Assembly (NCBI GenBank): GCA_934309345.1 | Contig: CAKRDD010000001.1 | Span: 124,001-188,000 of the forward strand | DNA length: 64,000 bases | Direction: 5' to 3' | Source of the DNA: an uncultured Mediterraneibacter sp. | GTDB lineage: Bacteria > Bacillota > Clostridia > Lachnospirales > Lachnospiraceae | Shown here: positions 7,595-16,299 of the stretch, one piece after another | How positions within the stretch are numbered: the first letter of the stretch is position 1 | How the letters are laid out: each line of letters begins with the position of its first letter | Translations under genes and position numbers: made by a program | Notes under the pieces: model-generated | Told to the model about the DNA's origin: nothing | The model's input: the letters and a program-made list of their open reading frames with translations, nothing else | Database searches by the model: none

Positions 7595-7981
7595 ATGGCA
7601 AAAGGACATAGATCCCAAATCAAAAGAGAAAGAAACGAGCAGAGAGATACAAGACCTTCAGCTAAGATTTCTTACGCAAGAGTATCTGTTCAGAAGGCAT
7701 GTTTCGTTCTTGATGCCATCAGAGGCAAGGATGTACAGACAGCACTTGGTATTTTAGCATATAATCCAAGATATGCTTCAAGCGTTATAGAGAAGTTACT
7801 GAAATCAGCAATCGCAAATGCTGAGAACAACAACGGTATGAGCGTTGAGAACCTCTACATCGAGGAATGCTACGCAAACAAAGGACCGACAATGAAGAGA
7901 ATCAAACCTAGAGCACAGGGTAGAGCTTACAGAATCGAGAAGAGAATGAGCCACATCACAATCGTGCTCAATGAGAGATAG
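7595..7981 (+). CDS. rplV: 50S ribosomal protein L22
   Basis: 128 residues. Core YARVSVQKACFVLDAIRGK and the C-terminal beta-hairpin PRAQGRAYRIEKRMSHITI, which reaches the tunnel constriction and is a known site of macrolide resistance mutations. Ends in ERN order typical of Clostridia. Preceded by AAAGGAGGG. Confidence 0.97.
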   Translation: MAKGHRSQIKRERNEQRDTRPSAKISYARVSVQKACFVLDAIRGKDVQTALGILAYNPRYASSVIEKLLKSAIANAENNNGMSVENLYIEECYANKGPTMKRIKPRAQGRAYRIEKRMSHITIVLNER

Positions 7982-7990
7982 GAGGACAAT

Positions 7991-8647
7991 ATGGGACAGA
8001 AAGTTAATCCTCATGGCCTGAGAGTTGGCGTTATCAAAGACTGGGATTCCAAATGGTACGCAGAAAAAGACTTCGCTGACAATCTGGTTGAAGACCACGA
8101 GATCAGAAAGTTTTTAAAGAAGAGATTATACAGCGCTGGAATCTCCAAGATTGAAATCGAAAGAGCATCCGATCGCGTTAAGATCATCGTTTATACAGCT
8201 AAGCCTGGTGTCGTAATCGGCAAGGGTGGTTCCGAGATCGAAAAGGTGAAAGCAGAGCTTGCACAGTTCACAGACAAGAAGCTCATCGTTGACATCAAAG
8301 AAGTTAAGAGACCAGACAAAGATGCACAGCTCGTAGCTGAGAACATTGCTCAGCAGCTTGAGAACCGTATCTCCTTCAGACGTGCTATGAAATCCTGCAT
8401 GTCCAGAACAATGAAGGCTGGAGCACTTGGAGTTAAGACTTCCGTATCCGGACGTCTTGGTGGTGCTGATATGGCTCGTACAGAGTTCTACAGCGAGGGA
8501 ACAATTCCGCTGCAGACACTTCGTGCTGACATCGATTATGGATTCGCAGAAGCTGATACAACTTACGGAAAAGTCGGTGTAAAGGTTTGGATTTACAAAG
8601 GCGAAGTTCTTCCGACTAAAGCAGATAAGGAAGGGAGAGATAGATAA
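7991..8647 (+). CDS. rpsC: 30S ribosomal protein S3
   Basis: 218 residues. MGQKVNPHGLRVGVIKDW start, KH domain with the loop VIGKGGSEIEK around residue 75, and the C-terminal domain with RADIDYGFAEADTTYGKVG. Part of the mRNA entry channel. Its TAA overlaps the rplP ATG by one base (TAATG). Confidence 0.97.
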   Translation: MGQKVNPHGLRVGVIKDWDSKWYAEKDFADNLVEDHEIRKFLKKRLYSAGISKIEIERASDRVKIIVYTAKPGVVIGKGGSEIEKVKAELAQFTDKKLIVDIKEVKRPDKDAQLVAENIAQQLENRISFRRAMKSCMSRTMKAGALGVKTSVSGRLGGADMARTEFYSEGTIPLQTLRADIDYGFAEADTTYGKVGVKVWIYKGEVLPTKADKEGRDR

Positions 8648-9084
8648 TGTTAATGCCAAAAAGAGTAAAACGTCGTAAACAGTTCCGTGGTACTATGAAA
8701 GGTAAGGCTCTTAGAGGTAATAAGATTTCTTACGGTGAATATGGTATCGTAGCTATGGAACCATGCTGGATTCGTTCTAACCAGATCGAGGCAGCCCGTG
8801 TTGCTATGACACGTTACATCAAGCGTGGTGGTAAGGTTTGGATCAAAATCTTCCCAGACAAGCCGATCACAGCAAAACCGGCTGAGACTCGTATGGGTAG
8901 TGGAAAAGGTACTGTTGAGTATTGGGCAGCAGTAGTTAAGCCAGGCCGTGTTATGTTTGAGATTGCAGGAGTACCAGAGGAAACAGCTAGAGAGGCACTT
9001 CGACTTGCAATGCATAAATTACCTTGCAAATGCAAAATCGTTTCTCGCGCAGACTTAGAAGGCGGTGATAACAGTGAAAATTAA
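8647..9084 (+). CDS. rplP: 50S ribosomal protein L16
   Basis: 145 residues. MLMPKRVKRRKQFRGTMKGK start and the MGSGKGTVEYWAAVVKPGR block are diagnostic. L16 organises the A-site tRNA region of 50S. Its 3' end overlaps the start of rpmC by 11 nt, indicating tight translational coupling. Confidence 0.97.
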   Translation: MLMPKRVKRRKQFRGTMKGKALRGNKISYGEYGIVAMEPCWIRSNQIEAARVAMTRYIKRGGKVWIKIFPDKPITAKPAETRMGSGKGTVEYWAAVVKPGRVMFEIAGVPEETAREALRLAMHKLPCKCKIVSRADLEGGDNSEN

Positions 9085-9277
9085 TACATTTGTAAACGAG
9101 TTAAAAGGAAAATCCGTAGAGGAATTAAATGAAGAATTAGTAGCTGCTAAGAAGGAACTCTTTAATCTGAGATTCCAGAACGCAACAAATCAGTTGGATA
9201 ATACAAGCAGAATCAAAGAAGTAAGAAAGAATATCGCTCGTATCCAGACTCTGATTACAGAGGCTAAAAGAGCATAG
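9074..9277 (+). CDS. rpmC: 50S ribosomal protein L29
   Basis: 67 residues, two-helix protein at the tunnel exit. I choose GTG 9074 (MKINTFVNELKGKS) over the in-frame GTG 9065 because AAGGCGG is 8 nt before it and L29 proteins begin at this point. Core LFNLRFQNATNQLDNTSRIK is the family signature. Confidence 0.93.
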   Translation: MKINTFVNELKGKSVEELNEELVAAKKELFNLRFQNATNQLDNTSRIKEVRKNIARIQTLITEAKRA

Positions 9278-9294
9278 TGAAAGGAGCAGCAACC

Positions 9295-9552
9295 GTGGAA
9301 GAGAGAAATTTAAGAAAAACCCGTACGGGTAAGGTTGTCAGCGACAAGATGGACAAAACGATTGTTGTTGCTGTTGAAGACCATGTAAAACATCCACTTT
9401 ACAACAAGATCGTAAAGAGAACTTACAAGCTGAAGGCTCATGACGAGAACAACGAGTGTAAAGTTGGAGATACAGTAAAAGTTATGGAAACAAGACCGCT
9501 GTCCAAGGACAAGAGATGGAGACTTGTGGAAATCATGGAGAAAGCGAAATAA
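9295..9552 (+). CDS. rpsQ: 30S ribosomal protein S17
   Basis: 85 residues. GTG 9295 (MEERNLRKTRTGKVVSDKMD) follows AAAGGAG by 8 nt and is preferred to GTG 9277, which overlaps the rpmC stop without spacing for a binding site. OB-fold protein with KTIVVAVEDHVKHPLYNK; a primary 16S rRNA binder in the 30S body. Confidence 0.95.
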   Translation: MEERNLRKTRTGKVVSDKMDKTIVVAVEDHVKHPLYNKIVKRTYKLKAHDENNECKVGDTVKVMETRPLSKDKRWRLVEIMEKAK

Positions 9553-9575
9553 TTATTTGAAGGAGGTTTACCTGC

Positions 9576-9944
9576 ATGATACAGCAAGAAAGCAGACTTA
9601 AAGTAGCAGACAACACAGGTGCGAAAGAGTTACTGTGTATCCGTGTTCTTGGCGGTTCTACAAGAAGATACGCCAACATCGGAGATGTGATCGTTGCAAC
9701 TGTTAAAGATGCAACACCAGGCGGCGTTGTTAAAAAAGGTGATGTCGTTAAAGCTGTTGTTGTCCGTTCTGTAAAAGGCGCTCGTCGTAAAGACGGTTCC
9801 TATATCAGATTCGATGAAAATGCTGCTGTTATTATAAAAGACGATTTGAACCCACGTGGAACACGTATTTTTGGACCAGTAGCAAGAGAGCTTAGAGAGA
9901 AACACTTTATGAAGATCGTTTCTCTGGCTCCGGAAGTACTGTAA
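9576..9944 (+). CDS. rplN: 50S ribosomal protein L14
   Basis: 122 residues, standard length. MIQQESRLKVADNTGAKELL start and RGTRIFGPVARELREKHFMK near the end. L14 contacts 16S rRNA at a subunit bridge and is the target of the silencing factor RsfS. AAGGAGGT site upstream. Confidence 0.97.
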   Translation: MIQQESRLKVADNTGAKELLCIRVLGGSTRRYANIGDVIVATVKDATPGGVVKKGDVVKAVVVRSVKGARRKDGSYIRFDENAAVIIKDDLNPRGTRIFGPVARELREKHFMKIVSLAPEVL

Positions 9945-9958
9945 GGAGGTGCCTGAGA

Positions 9959-10270
9959 ATGTCAACTATGAAAATTAAAAAAGGTGATATGGTTAAGGTT
10001 ATCGCCGGAAAAGATAAAGATAAAGAAGGCAAAGTTATTGCCGTAGATAAAAAAGACGGAAGAGTCCTGGTTGAAGGCGTCAATATGCTGACAAAGCACA
10101 CAAAGCCAAGCATGGCAAACCAGAACGGCGGAATCGTACATCAGGAAGGTTACATTGATGCATCAAACGTTATGTTACTTCACAACGGAAAAGCAACAAG
10201 AGTAGGCTTCAAGATGGATGGAGACAAAAAAGTTCGTTTTGCTAAGGCAACAGGCGAAGTTATTGATTAA
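9959..10270 (+). CDS. rplX: 50S ribosomal protein L24
   Basis: 103 residues. KOW domain at the N-terminus (KKGDMVKVIAGKDKDKEGKV), followed by NGGIVHQEGYIDASNVML. An assembly initiator protein of 50S. AGGAGGT site directly after the rplN stop. Confidence 0.96.
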   Translation: MSTMKIKKGDMVKVIAGKDKDKEGKVIAVDKKDGRVLVEGVNMLTKHTKPSMANQNGGIVHQEGYIDASNVMLLHNGKATRVGFKMDGDKKVRFAKATGEVID

Positions 10271-10293
10271 TTCAAGGAAGGAGGTCCAGGACT

Positions 10294-10833
10294 TTGAGTA
10301 GACTGAAAGAGCAGTATCAGAATGAGATCGTTGATGCAATGATCAAAAAATTTGGATATAAAAACATCATGGAAGTGCCGAAACTTGACAAGGTTGTAAT
10401 CAACATGGGTGTCGGTGAGGCAAAAGACAATGCTAAACTTCTGGAGTCAGCTATTGCAGACATGGAGAAGATCGCAGGACAGAAAGCGGTTGTAACAAGA
10501 GCAAAGAATTCTGTAGCTAACTTCAAGATCAGAGAGGGTATGCCGATCGGATGTAAAGTTACTTTAAGAGGAGAGAAAATGTACGAGTTCGTTGATCGTC
10601 TGATCAACCTTGCACTTCCTCGTGTACGTGACTTCAGAGGAGTAAACCCGAACGCATTTGACGGAAGAGGTAACTATGCACTTGGAATCAAGGAGCAGCT
10701 TATCTTCCCAGAAATCGAGTACGATAAGATTGACAAAGTCAGAGGTATGGATGTAATTTTTGTTACAACAGCCAAGACTGATGAAGAAGCACGTGAATTA
10801 TTGACACAGTTCAATATGCCATTCGCAAAGTAA
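10294..10833 (+). CDS. rplE: 50S ribosomal protein L5
   Basis: 179 residues, beginning at a TTG codon (10294) preceded by GGAAGGAGG, the only sensible start for the MSRLKEQYQNEIVDAMIKKF N-terminus. Contains DKVVINMGVGEA and RDFRGVNPNAFDGRGNYALG, diagnostic of L5, which binds 5S rRNA. A TTG start in a ribosomal gene is unusual within this operon. Confidence 0.96.
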   Translation: MSRLKEQYQNEIVDAMIKKFGYKNIMEVPKLDKVVINMGVGEAKDNAKLLESAIADMEKIAGQKAVVTRAKNSVANFKIREGMPIGCKVTLRGEKMYEFVDRLINLALPRVRDFRGVNPNAFDGRGNYALGIKEQLIFPEIEYDKIDKVRGMDVIFVTTAKTDEEARELLTQFNMPFAK

Positions 10834-10848
10834 AAAGGAGAGAAATTC

Positions 10849-11034
10849 ATGGCTAAAACATCAATGAAAATCAAACAGCAGCGTGCACCAAAATTCTCCA
10901 CAAGAGAATATAGCCGTTGCAGAATTTGTGGTCGTCCGCATGCATATTTAAGAAAATACGGTATCTGCCGTATCTGCTTCCGCGAACTGGCTTATAAAGG
11001 ACAGATCCCGGGTGTTAAAAAAGCAAGCTGGTAA
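10849..11034 (+). CDS. rpsZ: 30S ribosomal protein S14 type Z (zinc form)
   Basis: 61 residues. Two CxxC pairs, CRICG and CRICF, around residues 24-43 make this the short zinc-binding S14, as opposed to the longer zinc-free paralog induced under zinc starvation in many Firmicutes. AAAGGAGAG ribosome binding site. Confidence 0.96.
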   Translation: MAKTSMKIKQQRAPKFSTREYSRCRICGRPHAYLRKYGICRICFRELAYKGQIPGVKKASW

Positions 11035-11082
11035 GACGAAAGCAACTATATACTGTGAAATAACATAGGAGGAATCACACAC

Positions 11083-11484
11083 ATGACTATGAGCGATCCA
11101 ATTGCAGATATGCTTACAAGAATCCGTAATGCAAACACTGCAAAACATGATACAGTAGATGTACCGGCATCCAAGATGAAACTTGCTATCGCAAACATTC
11201 TTCTTGATGAAGGATATATCGCAAAATATGACCTTGTAGAAGATGGAGCTTTCAAGACAATTCACATCACACTGAAATACGGTGCTGACAAGAACGAGAA
11301 AGTTATTTCCGGACTGAAGAGAATCTCCAAACCGGGACTTCGTGTTTACGCTAATACAGAGGATATCCCGAAGGTACTTGGCGGACTCGGAACAGCAATC
11401 ATCTCTACAAACAAAGGTGTAGTAACAGACAAAGAAGCTAGAAAACTCGGCGTAGGCGGAGAGGTTCTTTGCTTCGTTTGGTAG
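11083..11484 (+). CDS. rpsH: 30S ribosomal protein S8
   Basis: 133 residues. MTMSDPIADMLTRIRNAN start and the C-terminal STNKGVVTDKEARKLGVGGE block. S8 is a primary 16S rRNA binder and represses the spc operon in E. coli. It is followed by an unusually long gap (229 nt) with repeats before rplF. Confidence 0.97.
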   Translation: MTMSDPIADMLTRIRNANTAKHDTVDVPASKMKLAIANILLDEGYIAKYDLVEDGAFKTIHITLKYGADKNEKVISGLKRISKPGLRVYANTEDIPKVLGGLGTAIISTNKGVVTDKEARKLGVGGEVLCFVW

Positions 11485-11492
11485 GCATTGAG

Positions 11493-11630
11493 AACTTGGC
11501 GAGGTATTATCGAGCCTAGTACGAAAGCCCATCCCGAAACTTGGCGAGGTATTATCGAGCCTAGTTGAGTGGATGATTCATTATAAAAGGTACGTTCTTT
11601 GAACTTAGCGAGGTTATTCCTTGCTTAGCG
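11493..11630 (+). repeat. Three hairpin-forming direct repeats between rpsH and rplF
   Basis: Two identical 28-nt copies at 11493-11520 and 11538-11565 (AACTTGGCGAGGTATTATCG then AGCCTAGT) and a diverged third at 11602-11630. Each copy can fold back through ACT-GGC with GCC-AGT. They occupy the only large gap inside the operon before secY, so they would be transcribed as RNA hairpins between the S8 and L6 genes. No gene is apparent there. Confidence 0.75.
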
Positions 11631-11713
11631 AAAAGAACTTCCTTATAAATGTAACTGAAAACAGAGAAGCCAACGCAGCTTCTCCGAGAATCTAAGTTAA
11701 GGAGGATAATGGT

Positions 11714-12256
11714 ATGTCACGTATAGGAAGACTGCCTGTAGCAATTCCTGCAGGAGTAACTGTAGAAGTTGCTGAGAACAATGTAGTGACTGTAAAAGGT
11801 CCTAAGGGAACTCTTACAAAAGAGCTTCCAGTAGAAATGGAAATCAAAGTTGAAGGCGAAGAAGTAATCGTTACAAGACCGAGCGACTTAAAGAAAATGA
11901 AATCTCTTCATGGTCTGACAAGAACACTGATCAACAACATGGTTGTAGGTGTAACAGACGGATACGAGAAAGTTCTTGAAGTTAACGGTGTAGGTTACAG
12001 AGCTGCTAAATCAGGAAATAAACTGACACTGAACCTTGGTTATTCCCATCCAGTTGAAATGATCGATCCAGAAGGAATCGAGACTGTACTTGAGGGACAG
12101 AACAAGATCACTGTTAAAGGTATCGATAAAGAAAAAGTTGGACAGTTTGCGGCTGAGATCAGAGATAAGAGAAGACCGGAGCCATATAAGGGCAAGGGAA
12201 TCAAATATGCTGATGAAGTAATCAGACGTAAAGTCGGTAAGACTGGTAAGAAATAA
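11714..12256 (+). CDS. rplF: 50S ribosomal protein L6
   Basis: 180 residues, two tandem L6 folds. MSRIGRLPVAIPAGVTVEV start and RRPEPYKGKGIKYADEVIRR near the end are the family signatures. Binds near the sarcin-ricin loop. AAGGAGG site follows the repeat-containing gap. Confidence 0.97.
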   Translation: MSRIGRLPVAIPAGVTVEVAENNVVTVKGPKGTLTKELPVEMEIKVEGEEVIVTRPSDLKKMKSLHGLTRTLINNMVVGVTDGYEKVLEVNGVGYRAAKSGNKLTLNLGYSHPVEMIDPEGIETVLEGQNKITVKGIDKEKVGQFAAEIRDKRRPEPYKGKGIKYADEVIRRKVGKTGKK

Positions 12257-12273
12257 ATAAGGAGAGTGTGAAA

Positions 12274-12642
12274 ATGGTTAGTAAGAAATCTAGAAGCGAA
12301 GTTCGTAGAAAAAAACACATGAAATTACGCAACCGTTTCAGCGGAACAGCGCAGAGACCGCGTTTAGCTGTATTCAGAAGTAATAATCATATGTATGCAC
12401 AGATCATCGACGATACTGTTGGAAATACTCTTGTTTCCGCTTCCACTCTTCAGAAAGAAGTGAAAGCAGAGCTCGAGAAGACTAACGACGTTGAAGCAGC
12501 AGCATACCTTGGAAAAGTAATTGCCGAGAGAGCAAAAGCTAAAGGTATTGATGAAGTTGTATTTGATAGAGGCGGATTCATTTACCAGGGTAAAATCAAG
12601 GCATTAGCAGACGCAGCAAGAGAAGCTGGTCTGAATTTCTAA
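12274..12642 (+). CDS. rplR: 50S ribosomal protein L18
   Basis: 122 residues. ATG 12274 (MVSKKSRSEVRRKKHMKLR) is 9 nt from AAGGAG and is preferred to the in-frame GTG at 12268, which is too close to the site. Contains RPRLAVFRSNNHMYAQIIDD and FDRGGFIYQGKIKALADAAR. Binds 5S rRNA with L5. Confidence 0.95.
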   Translation: MVSKKSRSEVRRKKHMKLRNRFSGTAQRPRLAVFRSNNHMYAQIIDDTVGNTLVSASTLQKEVKAELEKTNDVEAAAYLGKVIAERAKAKGIDEVVFDRGGFIYQGKIKALADAAREAGLNF

Positions 12643-12658
12643 GGAAGGGAGAACACAG

Positions 12659-13168
12659 ATGAGACAGGAACGTATTGATGCTAGTCAGATGGAATTAGTA
12701 GAAAAAGTGGTATCAATCAAGCGTGTAACCAAAGTTGTTAAAGGTGGTCGTAACTTCCGTTTCACAGCTTTAGTAGTTGTTGGTGATGGAAATGGCCATG
12801 TTGGTGCAGGTTTAGGAAAAGCTACTGAAATTCCGGAAGCTATTCGTAAAGGTAAAGAGGACGCTATGAAGAAAATGATCAGCGTATCTCTTGATGAAAA
12901 CTCAAGTGTAACACACGATGTGATTGGTAAATTCGGAAGCGCTTCCGTACTTCTTAAGAAGGCTCCGGAAGGTACTGGTGTTATCGCCGGAGGACCGGCG
13001 CGTGCCGTAATTGAGGCGGCTGGAGTTAAGAACATCCGTACAAAATCTTTAGGATCTAACAACAAACAGAATGTTGTACTTGCTACAATCGAAGGACTTA
13101 AAGCAGTTAAGACTCCGGAAGATGTTGCAAGACTTCGTGGCAAATCAATTGAGGAGATCTTAGGCTAA
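12659..13168 (+). CDS. rpsE: 30S ribosomal protein S5
   Basis: 169 residues. S5 N-terminal dsRNA-binding-like domain with GGRNFRFTALVVVGDGNGHVG and the C-terminal APEGTGVIAGGPARAVIEAAG segment. Sits at the mRNA entry and decoding accuracy region. AAGGGAG site 17 nt after rplR. Confidence 0.97.
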   Translation: MRQERIDASQMELVEKVVSIKRVTKVVKGGRNFRFTALVVVGDGNGHVGAGLGKATEIPEAIRKGKEDAMKKMISVSLDENSSVTHDVIGKFGSASVLLKKAPEGTGVIAGGPARAVIEAAGVKNIRTKSLGSNNKQNVVLATIEGLKAVKTPEDVARLRGKSIEEILG

Positions 13169-13211
13169 TCAACCGAGAAGCCCGATCAAGCGCATAGGAG
13201 GTAAGATTGAA

Positions 13212-13394
13212 ATGGCAAATTTAAAAGTTACATTAGTAAAGTCTACAATCGGCGCCGTACCAAAGCATAGAAAAACAGTTGAGGCTCTTGGACTTAAGAA
13301 ACTCAACAAAACAGTTGTATTGCCAGATAATGCAGCTACCAGAGGTATGGTACAGCAGGTTAGACATTTAGTTAAAGTTGAAGAAGAGGCTTAA
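13212..13394 (+). CDS. rpmD: 50S ribosomal protein L30
   Basis: 60 residues. KVTLVKSTIGAVPKHRKTVE at the N-terminus and MVQQVRHLVKVEE at the end match L30. AGGAGG ahead. Confidence 0.95.
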   Translation: MANLKVTLVKSTIGAVPKHRKTVEALGLKKLNKTVVLPDNAATRGMVQQVRHLVKVEEEA

Positions 13395-13415
13395 TTAAGA
13401 TAAGGAGGTAATGTC

Positions 13416-13856
13416 ATGGACTTATCAAACTTAAGACCGGCAGACGGTTCAAAACAGAGTGATAATTTCAGAAGAGGCCGTGGTCATGGTTCAGGAAACG
13501 GTAAGACAGCCGGAAAGGGCCACAAAGGACAGAAGGCTCGTTCAGGAGCTACAAGACCTGGTTTCGAAGGCGGTCAGATGCCTTTATACAGAAGAATTCC
13601 TAAGAGAGGTTTCACATGCAGAAACTCTAAGACAATCGTAGGAATCAACCTTAGCGCACTTGAAGTATTCGAGGATGGCGCTACAGTATCCGTTGAGACA
13701 TTGATCGAAAGCGGTATTGTTAAGAATCCAAAAGACGGAGTAAAAATTCTTGGAAATGGAGAGTTAACTAAGAAGCTTACAGTTCAGGCTAATGCATTCA
13801 GTGCAAAAGCAGCTGAGAAGATTGAAGCTCTTGGTGGAAAAGCAGAGGTGATCTAA
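13416..13856 (+). CDS. rplO: 50S ribosomal protein L15
   Basis: 146 residues. The glycine/arginine-rich N-terminal tail (RRGRGHGSGNGKTAGKGHKG) buried in 23S rRNA and PGFEGGQMPLYRRIPKRGF are diagnostic. The stop shares a base with the secY start (TAATG). Confidence 0.97.
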   Translation: MDLSNLRPADGSKQSDNFRRGRGHGSGNGKTAGKGHKGQKARSGATRPGFEGGQMPLYRRIPKRGFTCRNSKTIVGINLSALEVFEDGATVSVETLIESGIVKNPKDGVKILGNGELTKKLTVQANAFSAKAAEKIEALGGKAEVI

Positions 13857-15178
13857 TGCTTAAGTCCTTGCGTAAAGCATTAAGTATTGAGGATATCAGA
13901 AAGAGACTTCTCTATACGTTTGCAATGCTTATCGTTGTTAGGTTAGGATCACAGTTGCCCACTCCGGGAGTAGATCCGACATTTATTCAGAATTTTTTTG
14001 CACAGCAGACCGGTGACGCATTTAACTTTTTTGAGGCGTTCACCGGCGGCTCATTTACAAGAATGTCAGTATTTGCCCTGAGTATTACTCCATACATCAC
14101 ATCATCTATTATTATGCAGCTTCTGACAATAGCGATTCCAAAGCTTGAAGAAATGCAGAAAGATGGTGAAGATGGAAGAAAGAAAATCGCAGCGATTACA
14201 AGATATGTGACAGTCGGTCTTGCACTGATTGAATCTATCGCAATGGCTGTAGGATTTGGACGTCAGGGACTTCTGGAAGAATATAATTTCGTAAATTGTG
14301 CAATCGTTGTATGTACGCTTACAGCCGGTAGTGCATTCCTTATGTGGATCGGTGAGCGTATTACTGAAAAGGGAGTTGGAAACGGTATTTCTATCGTACT
14401 TCTGATCAACATTGTTTCCCGTGTTCCGGATGATTTCGTGACACTGTATACACAGTTCATGAAAGGCAAAACAATTGCAAAGGCAGGACTCGCCGGTGTT
14501 ATTATCCTTGCAGTTCTTCTGGTTGTAGTTGTGTTTGTTATCATTCTTCAGGACGGTGAAAGAAGAATTGCAGTTCAGTATTCCAAAAAAGTACAGGGAA
14601 GAAAAATGTATGGCGGTCAGTCAACACATATTCCGTTGAAGGTGAATACAGCCGGAGTAATCCCGGTTATCTTCTCTTCATCACTGATGCAGACACCAAT
14701 CGTGATTGCACAGTTCCTTGGAAAAGGAAATGGAACTGGAATCGGAAGTAAGATTCTTGCAGGTTTAAACTCCAATAACTGGTGTGATCCAGAGAATCCG
14801 ATTTATTCAGTTGGACTTGTGGTTTACATCTTACTTACAATATTCTTTGCATATTTCTATACATCGATTACTTTCAATCCGATGGAGATTGCAAATAATA
14901 TGAAAAAAAGCGGTGGATTTATCCCTGGAATTCGTCCGGGCAAACCAACAGTTGATTACCTTACAAAGATTTTGAATTATATCATCTTTGTTGGTGCGTG
15001 TGGTTTGATCATCGTACAGGTGATTCCATATTTCTTCAATGGCGTTTTCGGTGCGAACGTTTCCTTTGGTGGAACATCACTTATCATTATCGTAGGTGTT
15101 GTACTTGAGACAATTAAGAAGATTGAATCACAGATGCTTGTAAGAAATTACACAGGATTTTTAAATAATAAGAGATAA
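13856..15178 (+). CDS. secY: Protein translocase subunit SecY
   Basis: 440 residues, ten predicted membrane segments forming the Sec channel. Conserved FxGGSFTRMSVFALSITPYI (TM2 region near residue 65-80), YSKKVQGRKMYGGQSTHIPLK cytosolic loop and RPGKPTVDYL late in the protein. Translationally coupled to rplO, the usual place for secY in the spc operon. Confidence 0.97.
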   Translation: MLKSLRKALSIEDIRKRLLYTFAMLIVVRLGSQLPTPGVDPTFIQNFFAQQTGDAFNFFEAFTGGSFTRMSVFALSITPYITSSIIMQLLTIAIPKLEEMQKDGEDGRKKIAAITRYVTVGLALIESIAMAVGFGRQGLLEEYNFVNCAIVVCTLTAGSAFLMWIGERITEKGVGNGISIVLLINIVSRVPDDFVTLYTQFMKGKTIAKAGLAGVIILAVLLVVVVFVIILQDGERRIAVQYSKKVQGRKMYGGQSTHIPLKVNTAGVIPVIFSSSLMQTPIVIAQFLGKGNGTGIGSKILAGLNSNNWCDPENPIYSVGLVVYILLTIFFAYFYTSITFNPMEIANNMKKSGGFIPGIRPGKPTVDYLTKILNYIIFVGACGLIIVQVIPYFFNGVFGANVSFGGTSLIIIVGVVLETIKKIESQMLVRNYTGFLNNKR

Positions 15179-15215
15179 CAGTTATTGATATTGTTTTCTA
15201 TTAAATGTCTTTTAG

Positions 15216-15257
15216 CTCGCTTTGTTCTGTCCTCAATTGCAGGACGAACAGAGCGGG
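15216..15257 (+). promoter_or_regulatory. Hairpin between secY and adk
   Basis: Arms CTCGCTTTGTTCTGTCCT (15216-15233) and AGGACGAACAGAGCGGG (15241-15257) pair over about 15 bp with two bulged or mismatched positions. There is no T run, so it is more likely a processing or attenuation element than a complete terminator. Confidence 0.5.
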
Positions 15258-15284
15258 TTAAACTTGTATAAGGAGGATAAAGAT

Positions 15285-15929
15285 ATGAAACTCATCATGT
15301 TAGGAGCCCCAGGAGCAGGAAAAGGAACACAGGCAAAGAAGATTGCAGAGAAGTATTCTATTCCGCATATTTCTACTGGAGATATCTTTAGAGCAAACAT
15401 CAAGAACGGAACAGAACTTGGTAAGAAAGCAAAAACTTTCATGGATCAGGGTCTTCTGGTTCCGGATGAACTGGTTGTTGATCTCGTTGTAGACAGAGTA
15501 AACCAGGAAGATTGTAAGAATGGATATGTACTTGATGGATTCCCGCGTACAATTCCACAGGCAGAGGCACTTGACCGTGCACTTGCGGAGATGGGACAGA
15601 AGATTGATTATGCAATCGATGTTGAAGTTCCGGATGAGAATATTGTAAACCGTATGTCTGGAAGAAGAGCTTGTGTTGATTGTGGTGCTACTTATCATAT
15701 CGTATATGCTCCGACTGCAAAAGAAGGCATCTGCGACAAATGTGGCGGAGAGCTTATCTTGAGAGACGATGATAAACCGGAGACAGTACTTAAGAGACTT
15801 GGTGTTTATCATGAGCAGACACAGCCGCTGATCGATTACTATACAGAAGCAGGAGTACTCAGAGAAGTTGATGGAACAATCGACATCAACGATGTATTTG
15901 CTGCAATCGTTCAGATCCTTGGAGAGTAA
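15285..15929 (+). CDS. adk: Adenylate kinase, zinc-LID form
   Basis: 214 residues; converts ATP + AMP to 2 ADP. P loop GAPGAGKGTQ at residues 7-16, DGFPRT AMP-site motif, and a LID domain with four cysteines CVDCGATYH...CDKCGG that bind structural zinc, as in Gram-positive adenylate kinases. ATG 15285 follows AAGGAGG by 9 nt; an upstream in-frame ATG at 15222 lies within the hairpin and is rejected. In many Clostridia map follows adk; here infA follows directly. Confidence 0.96.
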   Translation: MKLIMLGAPGAGKGTQAKKIAEKYSIPHISTGDIFRANIKNGTELGKKAKTFMDQGLLVPDELVVDLVVDRVNQEDCKNGYVLDGFPRTIPQAEALDRALAEMGQKIDYAIDVEVPDENIVNRMSGRRACVDCGATYHIVYAPTAKEGICDKCGGELILRDDDKPETVLKRLGVYHEQTQPLIDYYTEAGVLREVDGTIDINDVFAAIVQILGE

Positions 15930-15959
15930 GTTTCATTAATTCATTCAGGAGGATTAAAA

Positions 15960-16178
15960 ATGTCAAAAACTGACGTGATTGAAATTGAAGGAGTTGTAGT
16001 TGAGAAACTTCCTAACGCAATGTTCAAAGTAGAACTTGAGAATGGCCATATTGTACTGGCACATATCAGCGGTAAGCTGCGTATGAACTTCATCAAGATT
16101 CTGCCGGGAGATAAGGTTACACTTGAGATGTCACCTTATGACCTGAGCAAAGGAAGAATTGTCTGGAGAGACAAATAA
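15960..16178 (+). CDS. infA: Translation initiation factor IF-1
   Basis: 72 residues, an S1/OB-fold protein that blocks the A site during initiation. MSKTDVIEIEGVVVEKLPNA start and VTLEMSPYDLSKGRIVWR end are the IF-1 signatures. Preceded by AGGAGG 7 nt upstream. A terminator follows at 16241. Confidence 0.97.
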   Translation: MSKTDVIEIEGVVVEKLPNAMFKVELENGHIVLAHISGKLRMNFIKILPGDKVTLEMSPYDLSKGRIVWRDK

Positions 16179-16240
16179 GAATTCTACAAATCAAATGACA
16201 GGAATGCTGTTGTTTACAACGTTCCGTATCTGAAAAGATA

Positions 16241-16290
16241 AAAAGATATTATTTTCTGAAAAGTATTTTTAGAAAATAATATCTTTTTTA
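16241..16290 (+). terminator. Intrinsic terminator after infA
   Basis: A perfect 17-bp AT-rich stem AAAAGATATTATTTTCT (16241-16257) with its complement at 16271-16287, ending in a T run. It closes the S10-spc transcript before rpmJ. Confidence 0.8.
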
Positions 16291-16299
16291 ATTTAGGGC

